Assembly (NCBI GenBank): GCA_910577235.1
Contig: CAJTMX010000021.1
Location: 5,042-69,041 of the forward strand
Origin: an uncultured Acetatifactor sp.
GTDB lineage: Bacteria; Bacillota; Clostridia; Lachnospirales; Lachnospiraceae
DNA: 64,000 bases
Direction of reading: 5' to 3'
Shown here: positions 53,618-63,427 of the stretch, in pieces
Layout: each line of letters opens with the position of its first letter
Position numbering within the stretch: position 1 is the first letter of the stretch
Program-made: the position numbers and the translations under genes
The notes under the pieces: model-generated
Database searches by the model: none
What the model saw: only the letters and a program-made list of their open reading frames with translations
What the model was told of the DNA's origin: nothing

Positions 53618-55480
53618 CTATTGCCGAAAGAACTGATAAATCTGCTCCGCCACATTCCCGGGTATCTCCGGCACCTGCATCAGTTCTTCCACCTGAGCGG
53701 CTTTTATCTCCTCCAGAGACTTAAAGTATCGCATCAGCGCCTTACGCCTTGTGGGTCCCACTCCGGGTATATCGTCCAGTTGAGATTTAACTTGAGCCTT
53801 ACTGCGCAGGGAGCGATGATACTCGATGGCAAAGCGATGGGCCTCGTCCTGTATCCTGGTGATTAGCTTAAAGCCCTCGCTGCGGGTGTCAATGGGAATC
53901 TCCACATTGTTGTAATACAAACCTCTGGTGCGGTGGTTGTCGTCCTTTACCATACCGCATACCGGGATATGAACCCCCAGTTCCTCCAGCACGGACAGCG
54001 CGATATTGACCTGGCCCCTGCCGCCGTCCATGAGCAGCAGATCCGGGAATTTGGTAAAGCTGCCGTATTTCTGGTCCATATTTCGCTGTGTCAGATCCCT
54101 GCTCTCCTCCAGCCCATGCACCAGACGGCGGGTCAGCACTTCCTTCATACATGCGTAGTCATCCGGCCCTGCCACGGTCTTGATGCGGAACTTGCGGTAG
54201 TCGCTGCGTTTGGGCTTACCCTTTTCATACACCACCATGGAACCCACATTCTCAAACCCGCTGATATTGGAAATATCAAATGCTTCCATGCGGTCCACGC
54301 AGGACAGACCCAGCCAGCCGGCGATCTCCTTTACCGCGCCTATGGTGCGCCCCTCCTCGCGCTTGAGTTTTTCCTTGTCCTGGTTCAGTATCAGCTTGGC
54401 GTTCTGAGCCGCCAGCTCCACCAGTTTTTCCTTGCTGCCGATCTTGGGTACGCGGATACGCACCCGGGAACCCTTGCGCTCCGACAACCATTTTTCCACC
54501 AGTTCGCTGTCCGTGATCTCATACTGCAGCATCAGTTCCCGGGGAATAAACGGAGTGCCCGCGTAAAACTGTTTCACAAATCCTTCCAGAATTTCTTCTT
54601 TTGCCGCGCCCGACACGTGTGTCATATAGTAATGTTCCCGGCCGATCAGCTTACCGTCACGCACAAAAAAAACCTGTACCACCGCGTCTGTCTCATCCCG
54701 GTACAGCGCTATGATATCCTTGTCATCCAGGGCGCTGTCTGTGATCTTCTGTTTCTGGGACACGGATTTCACGCTGGTATACAGATCCCTGTAGCGCGCC
54801 GCCTCCTCAAAGTTCATCTCTTCAGCAGCCGCCTTCATTTTCTCATCCAAATCCCTGAGAATCTTGTTATAGTTGCCGTTTAAAAACTCCAGCGCCTGTC
54901 CCAGCTGTTGCCGGTATTGTTCTTTATCTATATATCCCTGGCAGGGCGCCATGCATTGCTTGATATGGTAGTTCAGGCATGGACGCTCATTGCCGATATC
55001 TCTGGGCAGACTGCGGTTACAGGTCCGCAGACAGAACAACTTGTTCAACAGTTCAATGGTATCCTTCACCGCGGCAGCGCTGGTATAAGGCCCATAATAG
55101 CGGGATTTGTCCTTTTTCATCTGTCTGGAAAACAGAATGCGGGGGAAGTCCTCCCCCATAGTCACCTTAATATAAGGATAAGTCTTATCATCCTTCAGCA
55201 GAGTATTATACTTGGGAGAATGTTCCTTGATCAGATTATTCTCCAATACCAGAGCCTCAAGCTCCGAGTCCGTGACAATATACTCAAAACGGGCGATCAG
55301 CGTCACCATCTTGTCGATCATGGGACCTCTGCCTATATTCTCCCGAAAATAGGATCGCACGCGATTGTGGAGATTTACCGCCTTGCCCACATACAAGATC
55401 GTGTCCGCGGCGTCTCTCATAATATAAACTCCCGGTTTGCCCGGGAGTTTTTTCAGTTCTTCTTCAAAATCAAAAGTCAT
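53618..55480 (-). CDS. uvrC: UvrABC excinuclease subunit C
   Basis: A 620-residue UvrC that makes the two incisions flanking DNA lesions in nucleotide excision repair. It has the GIY-YIG nuclease (GKPGVYIMRD, ILYVGKA), a UVR motif (about 205-235), the RNase H-like nuclease (EAFDISNISG, LLMDGGRGQV) and C-terminal helix-hairpin-helix DNA binding (LDDIPGVGPTRRKAL). The length is normal. No uvrA or uvrB is in the window. Confidence 0.96.
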   Translation of the reverse strand: MTFDFEEELKKLPGKPGVYIMRDAADTILYVGKAVNLHNRVRSYFRENIGRGPMIDKMVTLIARFEYIVTDSELEALVLENNLIKEHSPKYNTLLKDDKTYPYIKVTMGEDFPRILFSRQMKKDKSRYYGPYTSAAAVKDTIELLNKLFCLRTCNRSLPRDIGNERPCLNYHIKQCMAPCQGYIDKEQYRQQLGQALEFLNGNYNKILRDLDEKMKAAAEEMNFEEAARYRDLYTSVKSVSQKQKITDSALDDKDIIALYRDETDAVVQVFFVRDGKLIGREHYYMTHVSGAAKEEILEGFVKQFYAGTPFIPRELMLQYEITDSELVEKWLSERKGSRVRIRVPKIGSKEKLVELAAQNAKLILNQDKEKLKREEGRTIGAVKEIAGWLGLSCVDRMEAFDISNISGFENVGSMVVYEKGKPKRSDYRKFRIKTVAGPDDYACMKEVLTRRLVHGLEESRDLTQRNMDQKYGSFTKFPDLLLMDGGRGQVNIALSVLEELGVHIPVCGMVKDDNHRTRGLYYNNVEIPIDTRSEGFKLITRIQDEAHRFAIEYHRSLRSKAQVKSQLDDIPGVGPTRRKALMRYFKSLEEIKAAQVEELMQVPEIPGNVAEQIYQFFRQ

Positions 55481-55508
55481 GGGATACGGACCTCATTCTC
55501 GCTCTTCT

Positions 55509-57695
55509 TTACAGGCTGCCGCCGGAGAAACGCCCCGTTGCTCCTGTGGACGATGTTTCCTGCCGCTCCTCTGGCTGCTCTGCTCCCGGCTCCTGTCCGG
55601 GAACCGTGGGGGGATCAGGTAATGTGACTTCCGGCGGCGATGCGGGCTCATCTTCTGCCGTCTCTCCGTCTGAGCTGTGGGAAGTCTCGTCTGTTACGGT
55701 TATATCAACGGAGCCATAAGCAGACTTTTTCTCCTGTGCCTTGGAATCTTCTTCCGCTTCCTTGGGTTCGGGCAGACCCTTCTCCCGGCGGAAGATCTCC
55801 ATAAATTCCTTGCCGGTGATGGTCTCTTTCTCGATCAGATATTCGGCCAGTTTATCCATCAGCTCCCGGTTATCCCTGAGCAGTTCCAGAGCTTTCTCAT
55901 AGCTCTCCTTTAGGATCGCCACCACTTCGGCGTCAATATCCGCCGCGGTAGTGTCACTGCAGTTCAGCGTAGCCGTACCGTCCAGATATTTGTTCTGCAC
56001 CGAAGCCAGCCCGATCAGGCCAAACTTCTTGCTCATGCCATACTCCGTTACCATAGCCTTGGCGATATTGGTGGCCTTCTCGATATCGTTGGCTGCGCCT
56101 GTGGTGACGGTGTCAAACACAATCTCCTCAGCGGCCCGGCCACCCACCAAACCTACCAGCATATCCCGCAGCTCCGCCTCGGTGTTCAGATATTTTTCCT
56201 CCTCGGGCACATGCATCACATAGCCCAGCGCCCCCATGGTGCGGGGCACAATGGTGATCTTCTGCACCGGCTCGGAATTCTTCTGCAAGGCGCTGATCAG
56301 CGCATGCCCCACCTCATGGTAGGATACGATACGCCGTTCCTCCTTGCTCATGATGCGGTCCTTTTTCTCCTTGCCCACCAGCACCTGCTCCACCGCGTTG
56401 AACAGATCCTTCTGACACACATACTCCCTGTTTTCCTTGACCGCGTTGATGGCAGCCTCATTGATCATATTGGCCAGATCCGAACCCACGGCTCCGCTGG
56501 TGGCCAGAGCGATGGCGTCCAGATCCACCGTCTCATCCATCTTCACATCCTTGGAATGCACTTTCAGGATATCCACCCGGCCTTTCAGATCCGGTTTATC
56601 CACGATGATCCGGCGGTCAAAACGACCGGGGCGCAGCAGCGCCTTATCCAATATCTCCGGGCGGTTGGTGGCCGCAAGGATCAGGATACCCTTGGAACTG
56701 TCAAAACCGTCCATCTCCGACAGCAGCTGGTTCAGCGTCTGTTCCCGCTCCTCATTGCCGCCGCCATACTTGGAGTCACGGCTGCGGCCGATGGCATCGA
56801 TCTCGTCTATAAAAATAATACAGGGGGCATTTTTGGTGGCCTCCTTAAACAGGTCACGCACACGGCTGGCACCCACGCCCACATACAGCTCAATAAAATC
56901 GGAACCTGTCAAGGAGAAAAACGGTACATGGGCCTCCCCGGCTACGGCCTTGGCCAGCAGGGTCTTACCCGTTCCGGGAGGGCCTACCAGCAGAGCGCCC
57001 TTGGGCAGCCTGGCACCGATCTTGGCATATCTTCCGGGATTGTGGAGAAAGTCCACCACCTCCACCAGGGACTCCTTGGCCTCGTCCTCCCCCGCCACAT
57101 CGGCAAAGGTCACGCCGGTCTCTTTCTGCACATAGACTTTGGCGTTGCTCTTGCCCACGCCCATGGGGCCGCCGCTGCCGCCCATCCTTCTGAACAGAAA
57201 ACCCAGCAGTATCCACATCAATATAAGAGGCAGCACCAGCGTCACCAGGATCTGCATGATCCACTCACCCACACTGGTGGAAACGCCGTATACTTCCACC
57301 CCATGCTCCAACGCTCTCTGGGTAACAGTCTCCGTGTTCTCGATCTGCAGGGTCTGGTATTCCACCTTCACCGGCTGCATGCTATAGAAATCGAACAGTC
57401 TGGGGGTGGAATCCTCCACGCCGTCCTTAAGCGTAAAACAGACCGTCTCTCCGCTGAGTTTCACGGTCTCGATCTGATCCGCTTCCATCCTCTCCACAAA
57501 AGTGGAGTAAGGCACTTCGGTCACATTGCCGCCCTTACCAAAAAATATGGCCCACAGCATACTGACAAAAAGCAGACTCATCAACACAAATACCAGGACC
57601 ATCATTATACTGGGACGCGGGGGTTTCTGATTGTTGCCGCCGTTGCCTCCCGGCCCCGTATTGCCGCCCGAGCCGCCGTTATTATAATTATCCAT
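55509..57695 (-). CDS. ftsH: ATP-dependent zinc metalloprotease FtsH
   Basis: A 728-residue membrane protease with a Gly/Asn-rich N-terminus, two helices (about 30-52 and 146-168), the AAA domain (Walker A GPPGTGKT at 238-245, FIDEID, SRH arginines in RPGRFDRR) and the zinc site HEVGH at 460-464. It degrades misfolded membrane proteins and regulators. A Pro/Glu/Ser-rich tail after about residue 640 is longer than in many homologues. HflK and HflC, its usual modulators, are at 36-38 kb. Confidence 0.96.
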   Translation of the reverse strand: MDNYNNGGSGGNTGPGGNGGNNQKPPRPSIMMVLVFVLMSLLFVSMLWAIFFGKGGNVTEVPYSTFVERMEADQIETVKLSGETVCFTLKDGVEDSTPRLFDFYSMQPVKVEYQTLQIENTETVTQRALEHGVEVYGVSTSVGEWIMQILVTLVLPLILMWILLGFLFRRMGGSGGPMGVGKSNAKVYVQKETGVTFADVAGEDEAKESLVEVVDFLHNPGRYAKIGARLPKGALLVGPPGTGKTLLAKAVAGEAHVPFFSLTGSDFIELYVGVGASRVRDLFKEATKNAPCIIFIDEIDAIGRSRDSKYGGGNEEREQTLNQLLSEMDGFDSSKGILILAATNRPEILDKALLRPGRFDRRIIVDKPDLKGRVDILKVHSKDVKMDETVDLDAIALATSGAVGSDLANMINEAAINAVKENREYVCQKDLFNAVEQVLVGKEKKDRIMSKEERRIVSYHEVGHALISALQKNSEPVQKITIVPRTMGALGYVMHVPEEEKYLNTEAELRDMLVGLVGGRAAEEIVFDTVTTGAANDIEKATNIAKAMVTEYGMSKKFGLIGLASVQNKYLDGTATLNCSDTTAADIDAEVVAILKESYEKALELLRDNRELMDKLAEYLIEKETITGKEFMEIFRREKGLPEPKEAEEDSKAQEKKSAYGSVDITVTDETSHSSDGETAEDEPASPPEVTLPDPPTVPGQEPGAEQPEERQETSSTGATGRFSGGSL

Positions 57696-57834
57696 CTGAT
57701 TACCTGTAAATCCCTTTCCATTAAATGATTAGGTTGCACCCATGTTAATTCATATGTTTACTATTATAGAGATTCCCCAAACATAAATCAATAGTCGAAC
57801 TCTAAAAGATTTATAAAGATTTCCAGCAAACATA

Positions 57835-57866
57835 AGGGCAGCAGAGCCTTTAAACTCCGCTGCCCT
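57835..57866 (-). terminator. Stem-loop at the end of the lipoprotein remnant
   Basis: AGGGCAGC and GCTGCCCT form an 8-bp perfect stem overlapping the remnant stop codon. The corresponding region after the intact gene at 61055 shares its right arm. Confidence 0.55.
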
Positions 57867-57971
57867 ACCGTTTTTCATTTAAATATACCTGCACCCTGTT
57901 CTGGATGATCCGGGCCGTCTGCCTCACGTCTTTATCCCCGGCAAAGTAGGCGGCCTCCTCCCGGACGATGG
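57865..57971 (-). pseudogene. 3' remnant of a propeller/solute-binding-like lipoprotein
   Basis: About 107 nt encode the last 35 residues (ending QNRVQVYLNEKR) of a protein matching the gene at 61055-63427. The block 57855-57971 is identical to 61045-61164 except for one missing GCG-type triplet. The match ends sharply at CGGACGATGG and the rest of the gene is gone. It lies where the lipoprotein partner of the small protein at 58036-58350 would be expected. The rest of the 340-bp gap 57696-58035 shows only short hairpins. Confidence 0.85.
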
Positions 57972-58035
57972 CTATTTGTAGGCGATTGCAAATCGCCTTT
58001 CACTTGCGGAGAAAGTTTCACAAACGTCTGGATGG

Positions 58036-58350
58036 CTATTTGCGTATATGCGTATATATCTCTGTAAAATCTCCATGGGGATCTGAAGAATAGTAGCAAT
58101 TTGCAGTCTGACAATGGCTTATATCAAAAACATCGTAAACCAGGCGATGAATCTCACAATTCGTATGTTCCGCACATGCCATAACAAATTGTGTCAGCAA
58201 CAATTTGTCAGCCGTATACCGTTCTACCCGCGTCCCACAAAAAGGACATGCCTCATAGTTTACCGCCGCCTCCACAGAATGAATACTTTGCAGGCCAAGG
58301 CCTAAACACAAGCCAACCGCTAACACTACCCTTTTCACAGCCTTACTCAT
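58036..58350 (-). CDS. Small secreted cysteine-rich protein, copy 3
   Basis: A 104-residue protein with a signal peptide (cut likely after SVEA) and a mature part of about 75 residues beginning AVNYEACPFCGTRVERYT. It has six cysteines in three pairs (CxxC, C-x5-C, C-x4-C) and several histidines, suggesting a zinc-ribbon-like or disulphide-bonded fold. I do not recognise the family. It lies 47 nt after the lipoprotein gene at 58398, with GAGGAGG before the ATG. Its own downstream lipoprotein partner is reduced to a remnant. Its stop codon lies in a 12-bp direct repeat (58031-58042 and 57966-57977). Confidence 0.72.
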   Translation of the reverse strand: MSKAVKRVVLAVGLCLGLGLQSIHSVEAAVNYEACPFCGTRVERYTADKLLLTQFVMACAEHTNCEIHRLVYDVFDISHCQTANCYYSSDPHGDFTEIYTHIRK

Positions 58351-58397
58351 CCCAAATTTCCTCCTCGTATTTTGTTTTCAGCTATAGTTATATATCT

Positions 58398-60536
58398 TTA
58401 CAATTCCTCCAGATATAAGCCGACTCTGTTTTGAATCTTCTCCACCGTCTCCTCAAGCGTCGCATCCCCCGAAAAATACATTCCCACTTCTTCATGGAGA
58501 ATCAGGCGTATCGGACTGCTGCCGCTTATTAGGGCAGAATCCCGGTAGACTGCTCGGTCTATCAGGCTGCGCATTATGCCAAGATCTTCCTGCGTCGGCT
58601 CGCCATATCCCGTCTGATAGTTAAATTCCGTATCCGTTCCATTATAAGAGGACGAGAAAAATCGTTCCAGACTATCCTTCCTCACCGGAAATTCCCAGTC
58701 GATACTGTCCTGCATATCACGGGAGAGCAGATATGCCAGAAAATCCCATGCGCCCTCCTTATTTTCCGAGGCGCTGTTCATAACAAATACATCTGTTGGA
58801 TAGAATTGATTCTCCGCCCCGTTCCAGCCCGGATTCCCCAGCCACAACGCGTTTCTGTTCTTATAGGCCAGAAACATGTTCGTACTGTTAATATGTGCCC
58901 GAATCAAGATCTCATCTTCTGTTCCCTCCGATTCCCACTGCGCGCACCCCTCAAGAACCGCATAGAAATCCGCACAGTCAAAAAGACATTCTCTTTTTTC
59001 ATAGTCCACAAAATGTTCGACGGCCCTGGCACCCATGCAATACCAAAACGCATCCATCTGTGACATCGGCGTTCTAAACAGTTCCCTTTTACCGGACAAA
59101 TTCAAAAAGTATGCGGGCGTCCAGTGTTCCTGTTCTATTTCCTCTCGGCTGAGCAGAGTTTCCAGAGAGAAAGACGGAATAACCATCATATCCCTGCCCA
59201 TAAACTTTCCCGCCTCTCTGACCGGCTCCAGAATTTCCTGCGCGTCTATCGAATCATAATAGGGAGTCAGATCCTCAAAGACGCCTTTTGCCGCCAGGTC
59301 ATCCACATCCATACCCTGCACGTCGATCAGATCCGGTCCTTCTCCCCTGATGAGCTGTAGCTGCAACGTCCCTATATAATCGTTTCGGGCCGTGTCTTCC
59401 TGTGGCGTCACTATGACTACCCTGTATTTTCTGCTCTGTCGGTTATACTGCCGCACCATATCTTCCATATGGCACAGCGTATCATAGCTGCGCGCGTTAC
59501 TGATAGTCACAATCTGTTTGGGGGGATACTCCCGTCCGTCCTTAAAATTGACTGAAACAAAACTCAGAACATCCCCCTGACCTATGATGACCGGGGGACG
59601 CAGACACATCAGATGTACTTCCCCGCCTTCCTGAAAGATCTGGGTTACACGGTCACCGTCTATCTGTACATACTCGTCTTCCCATTCCCATATCCGCTCT
59701 GTCTGCCCCGTGGCCGGATCATATTTCCACAGTCCTTCTCCGCAGCACAGATAGATTCCGTCCCGGCGTCCCCCAAACACCTGTAGCGGCGTAATCGGAC
59801 AAATAAGAGGGGTATCTTCACTCCCTACCTCCCAAAAGGCAGGGCTTTCTCCTGTCACATAATACCCGTATACCTTGCCGTCCTCGCCTTCCACAATGCC
59901 TTCCAACATTTCCAGACCGGAAACATAAGTTTCCACAAGGCCACCCTCCGATCCAAACGAGAAGATCTTTCCCTCCTCACCCTGGGCGTATAGAAATACT
60001 CTGCCATCCTCTGTGACAATCCCTTCCGTAAGGGTATCGCCGATATCTTGAAACCGGGATGCCTCATATCCTCTATGCCACTGCATCTCCCCTGCGGCAT
60101 CGTATTTTTCCAGAGAAAATTCACCGTTGTCATCCTGACAAAAGAGAAAGCAATTGCCCTCTGCCCCCGCCAGCAGAACAAGCGGTAGCCCTCCCTCTCT
60201 CTCGATATAAATCTCAGGGTCAAACACATCTTGTATCCCGTTCCTGTATACAAGCCATATATTGCGCTGCACCGCCCCCGGTTCCCGCTTACGGGAGACA
60301 CAATAAAGCCAGTCCTCACTGACGGCATATTCCCAAAAATAATCCAGCGTACCCGGTAGCCTCATATCATAAAATTCAGCCACAGGAACAGATTTGCCTA
60401 TGTTTGGGTTATTAACGGCAACATCCGGAGATTCCGTTTTTTCGCAAGAATCCAAAAATATCAGGATCGCCAGCAAAATGCCGCACATGATCCCGTGTTT
60501 TGCATTCCGCCTTATCCTACTGAGAAATATGCTCAT
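58398..60536 (-). CDS. Propeller/solute-binding-like lipoprotein, cassette 2
   Basis: About 712 residues with an N-terminal signal and lipobox-like LDSC. The first half is beta-strand rich with repeated short motifs, propeller-like; the second half resembles a solute-binding domain (YDTLCHMEDMVRQYNRQSRKYRV, GEGPDLIDVQGMDVDDLA) and ends YFSGDATLEETVEKIQNRVGLYL, as in its relatives. No transporter genes adjoin it. The longest frame reaches 60647, but I prefer the ATG at 60536 with GGTGG just upstream. It overlaps the end of the small secreted protein gene by 20 nt, suggesting coupled translation. Ligand unknown. Confidence 0.75.
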   Translation of the reverse strand: MSIFLSRIRRNAKHGIMCGILLAILIFLDSCEKTESPDVAVNNPNIGKSVPVAEFYDMRLPGTLDYFWEYAVSEDWLYCVSRKREPGAVQRNIWLVYRNGIQDVFDPEIYIEREGGLPLVLLAGAEGNCFLFCQDDNGEFSLEKYDAAGEMQWHRGYEASRFQDIGDTLTEGIVTEDGRVFLYAQGEEGKIFSFGSEGGLVETYVSGLEMLEGIVEGEDGKVYGYYVTGESPAFWEVGSEDTPLICPITPLQVFGGRRDGIYLCCGEGLWKYDPATGQTERIWEWEDEYVQIDGDRVTQIFQEGGEVHLMCLRPPVIIGQGDVLSFVSVNFKDGREYPPKQIVTISNARSYDTLCHMEDMVRQYNRQSRKYRVVIVTPQEDTARNDYIGTLQLQLIRGEGPDLIDVQGMDVDDLAAKGVFEDLTPYYDSIDAQEILEPVREAGKFMGRDMMVIPSFSLETLLSREEIEQEHWTPAYFLNLSGKRELFRTPMSQMDAFWYCMGARAVEHFVDYEKRECLFDCADFYAVLEGCAQWESEGTEDEILIRAHINSTNMFLAYKNRNALWLGNPGWNGAENQFYPTDVFVMNSASENKEGAWDFLAYLLSRDMQDSIDWEFPVRKDSLERFFSSSYNGTDTEFNYQTGYGEPTQEDLGIMRSLIDRAVYRDSALISGSSPIRLILHEEVGMYFSGDATLEETVEKIQNRVGLYLEEL

Positions 60537-60837
60537 AGGTATCCCACCCATTATTGTGCGCCGTTTCTCTATATAAGCATCCATTGGTCTGGCAGTGCAC
60601 AAAATCATACTCATCATAAAAAGCATGATAAATATTACACTTTCCATGACCGGCGCCTATACATTCCCTTATAAATACCGACTCGACCTTCACCGTACTT
60701 GTGTATCGTTCCACACGTGTCCCGCAGAAAGGGCAGGCCTCATAGTTTACTGCCGCCTGCGCTGTGTCCGCGTTTTGCAAACTCAGCATCAGACACAACA
60801 TTATCGCCGGTATTATTTTCTTCCCCGTTTTTTTCAT
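60517..60837 (-). CDS. Small secreted cysteine-rich protein, copy 2
   Basis: A 106-residue protein with a signal peptide (cut likely after TAQA) and a mature part starting AVNYEACPFCGTRVERYT, identical over 18 residues to copy 3. Three Cys pairs (CxxC, C-x7-C, C-x4-C) and conserved His residues follow; the rest has diverged. The 3' end overlaps the start of the lipoprotein gene. It has a GGGGGAA site and a promoter at 60907-60935. The function is unknown; secretion plus coupling to a lipoprotein suggests the two act together outside the cell. Confidence 0.75.
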   Translation of the reverse strand: MKKTGKKIIPAIMLCLMLSLQNADTAQAAVNYEACPFCGTRVERYTSTVKVESVFIRECIGAGHGKCNIYHAFYDEYDFVHCQTNGCLYRETAHNNGWDTYEHISQ

Positions 60838-60906
60838 TATTATTCCCCCTTTTTTGTTATCTTTGAATACAATTTTGTGTTTTTCGTATCTCGTTCTGAT
60901 ATATAG

Positions 60907-60935
60907 ATAATGTCCGGTTGGTATTTGTTTGTCAA
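60907..60935 (-). promoter_or_regulatory. Promoter of cassette 2
   Basis: On the minus strand a perfect TTGACA is followed by 17 nt and CATTAT, about 70 nt before the small protein start. The AATATTGACAAA context is shared with the promoter of cassette 1. Confidence 0.6.
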
Positions 60936-61054
60936 TATTAAATTGTTTTACGCCATAACCCTCGCCTTACTTCAACCTATAATGTTCACATACTGTAATT
61001 TTACCACTTCTTCAGCAAATATCAGGGGCTGTAAAGCCCTTAAGCTCCGCTGCC

Positions 61055-63427
61055 CTACCGTTTTTCATTTAAATATACCTGCACCCTGTTCTGGATGATC
61101 CGGGCCGTCTGCCTCACGTCTTTATCCCCGGCAAAGTAGGCGGCGGCCTCCTCCCGGACGATGGTCATGACAGACTCCTGATAGCCCGGCACATGTCCGG
61201 CCCGGAAGATCAGGTCTTTCAACTGCTCTATTTCCTCCGGTAGCGGTACATAGCGATCGATCACAAGATCGGAACCGGCAAAAAGATTTTTTCCCAAAAT
61301 CTTTCTAACCGGATTCCCTTCTCGGTCTGTCACGGGTTTTCCCCCTTCATCCCGTTCATAAGGATACTGCATGACGGCATTCAGGTTCTGCTCCAGTTTA
61401 TCCGTCAATATGGAAAAATTGTCTCCCCGCTCCGCCTCTTCCAATATCAGGTATTCCAGATACTCCCATGCCCGCTCCCGGTGAGCGCTGTTTGACAGGA
61501 TAGCATAGGCGTTCCCCGCTGAAGTCTCCAGCAGGATGCCCGACTGACCGTCTGGCGTGGGATACCCCATATAGCTGACTGCCTCCCCCTCAAACCACTG
61601 GGGCATCTCGGAAATATAATCAGGAAGTACACACCAGTTCAACTTAAGCATGCGCTCCTCCTGTCTGTAAATATCCCCCCACCCATAGGGACTGCTTTTC
61701 CCGGTAAAACGTCCGGCGAACTCCAATATCCGGTAAAACTCGTCCTGCTCAAAGGCACAGATACCTTTCTCTTCTTCCACAAAACAAGGTAAATAAAATT
61801 TCAGGCAAATCTCCAACATATCTTCGGGGCTGATGCCCTGTAGCATCTGTTCATCCTGATATCGGTCAAAAAAGCCAATCATATCCGGAAGACTCCAGCT
61901 TTCTCTCTCACCCACCGCAGACTGTTTGCCGGATAGCACTTCCAGTCTGAACCAGGTGGGCAACGCCACCAATTGTCCGTCCAGAGTATAAGTATCTGCC
62001 ACGGGTTTAAGCACATCCTCCCGTCCCAGCCGGGCGCTGCTCTCCAGAAAGGGAAACAAATCTTCCAACAGCCCTTTGGACGCATACTTATCCAGTTCCG
62101 AATATCTCACGGCGATAATATCCATACTTCTGCCCGCTACCATATCCCTGTCCAGAGCCCCAGCAGCCTCCTCATAGGTGGCATACCCGTTTATGCCCAT
62201 ATATTCTTTTATGCTTATTCTGTACTCCGGATGTTCCTGGTTGTAACGGACGGTCGCCTCCCGCATGTTATCCGTGAGGTACATCACGCCTACGGTTACG
62301 ATCTCCCGTCCAGCGTACCCATCCTCGACTTTTTCCAGGTAGACCAGTTCCGGCGGCTGCCCCTTCTCCGGCTCAAGATCTCTCATCCAGTTCGCGTCCT
62401 CATCATACAAAAGCAGGATAAGCCGTCCGTCCGAAAGCATAATCATATCTTTCAGATTGGAAGAGTTCACGTCCACATCCACCCAGCTTAATATCTGCTC
62501 GGAAACTTGTCCTTCCTCCCGCTGCCAATAAATTCCGTTTATGCCAAATATCCAAAGCTGGGATTCTGTCCCCACTATCCCGCCTGTACCAACTGGAGAG
62601 TTTGAGATAACAGTCTCGCTTTGCATGGTTTCCGGATCTATAACTTTTATCTGATATTGCCCCGCCCCGGCGGCGCAGCAATATCCCACCCGGCCGTCCT
62701 CCATTTGAGCGGCAAACTGTATGCCCGTTTCGGTAAAAGCGCCCCGGTATGTGCCGTCAGGATTCATCACCAGCAGAAAATCTCGCCATATCGCATAGAT
62801 ATTTTGCCGACTGTCCAAAATTAGGGATCTGCCGTTGATTTCCCCCACTGATTCCGGCAGCCACTGGCTGATTCCCCACACATGGATCGCATTGCCATCC
62901 TCATCATATATGCCCACAAAATAGTCAGAAGAATTGCCACTCTCATCTATCGCAACCGTACACTCCTCATTACTTCCCATTATATAGTAGTTCCCGTCAT
63001 CGTCTTTTGTAATGTCAGAAATAATTGTCTCTCCAATGGGAAATTGAAAATGTATCTGTGTTGACTCGGTAGATTCCAGCATTAAAGGCAGCGCATAATA
63101 CTCATACCTATGCGGTTTATCCCTCACCGCCTCATATAATATCTCATACACCAATTCATCGCCGCACAGATAGGCTCCCCTGACAATCCCACCCTTCGCA
63201 TCTACCTGCCGCAGGGTGGGAATATAGCTGTACGGGGCACTCTCTCCCGTCTGTGATCCTTGGCAGGCGGTTAGACAAAAAGCAGTAACGCTCGCCAGTA
63301 TTCCCATAACTATAATCTTCTTATATACATTTTTTTCTAACTTATTGCGCATAAGTTTTCTTATCAATGAAATTCTGATAAATAATGCCGTAATCATTGT
63401 TCTTTCATTTGACTGCTGCATATCCAT
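61055..63427 (-). CDS. Propeller/solute-binding-like lipoprotein, cassette 1
   Basis: Up to 790 residues, with lipobox LTAC, a beta-rich first half containing strand repeats such as DDDGNYYIMGS, and a solute-binding-like second half (VRYNQEHPEYRISIKEY, AGRSMDIIAVRYSELDKYA, YMGYPTPDGQSGILLE). The C-terminus YFAGDKDVRQTARIIQNRVQVY is shared with its relatives. The frame starts at 63427 with AAGGA 9 nt upstream, inside the small protein gene; the ATG at 63397 (an ATGA overlap with its stop) or 63352 would give a more normal signal length. The last 117 nt are duplicated at 57855-57971. Confidence 0.75.
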   Translation of the reverse strand: MDMQQSNERTMITALFIRISLIRKLMRNKLEKNVYKKIIVMGILASVTAFCLTACQGSQTGESAPYSYIPTLRQVDAKGGIVRGAYLCGDELVYEILYEAVRDKPHRYEYYALPLMLESTESTQIHFQFPIGETIISDITKDDDGNYYIMGSNEECTVAIDESGNSSDYFVGIYDEDGNAIHVWGISQWLPESVGEINGRSLILDSRQNIYAIWRDFLLVMNPDGTYRGAFTETGIQFAAQMEDGRVGYCCAAGAGQYQIKVIDPETMQSETVISNSPVGTGGIVGTESQLWIFGINGIYWQREEGQVSEQILSWVDVDVNSSNLKDMIMLSDGRLILLLYDEDANWMRDLEPEKGQPPELVYLEKVEDGYAGREIVTVGVMYLTDNMREATVRYNQEHPEYRISIKEYMGINGYATYEEAAGALDRDMVAGRSMDIIAVRYSELDKYASKGLLEDLFPFLESSARLGREDVLKPVADTYTLDGQLVALPTWFRLEVLSGKQSAVGERESWSLPDMIGFFDRYQDEQMLQGISPEDMLEICLKFYLPCFVEEEKGICAFEQDEFYRILEFAGRFTGKSSPYGWGDIYRQEERMLKLNWCVLPDYISEMPQWFEGEAVSYMGYPTPDGQSGILLETSAGNAYAILSNSAHRERAWEYLEYLILEEAERGDNFSILTDKLEQNLNAVMQYPYERDEGGKPVTDREGNPVRKILGKNLFAGSDLVIDRYVPLPEEIEQLKDLIFRAGHVPGYQESVMTIVREEAAAYFAGDKDVRQTARIIQNRVQVYLNEKR

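Noticed and set aside
56211..57728. 505-codon plus-strand ORF opposite ftsH
   Set aside because: It is antisense to an intact ftsH; the His/Gln/Leu-rich translation is typical of a shadow frame.
57932..58114. Short minus-strand ORF between the remnant and the small protein gene
   Set aside because: It overlaps the remnant and the small gene in another frame, with no ribosome site or recognisable sequence.
58398..63427. ABC importer operon
   Set aside because: The lipoproteins resemble solute-binding proteins in part, but no permease or ATPase gene lies anywhere between 41.9 kb and the right edge.
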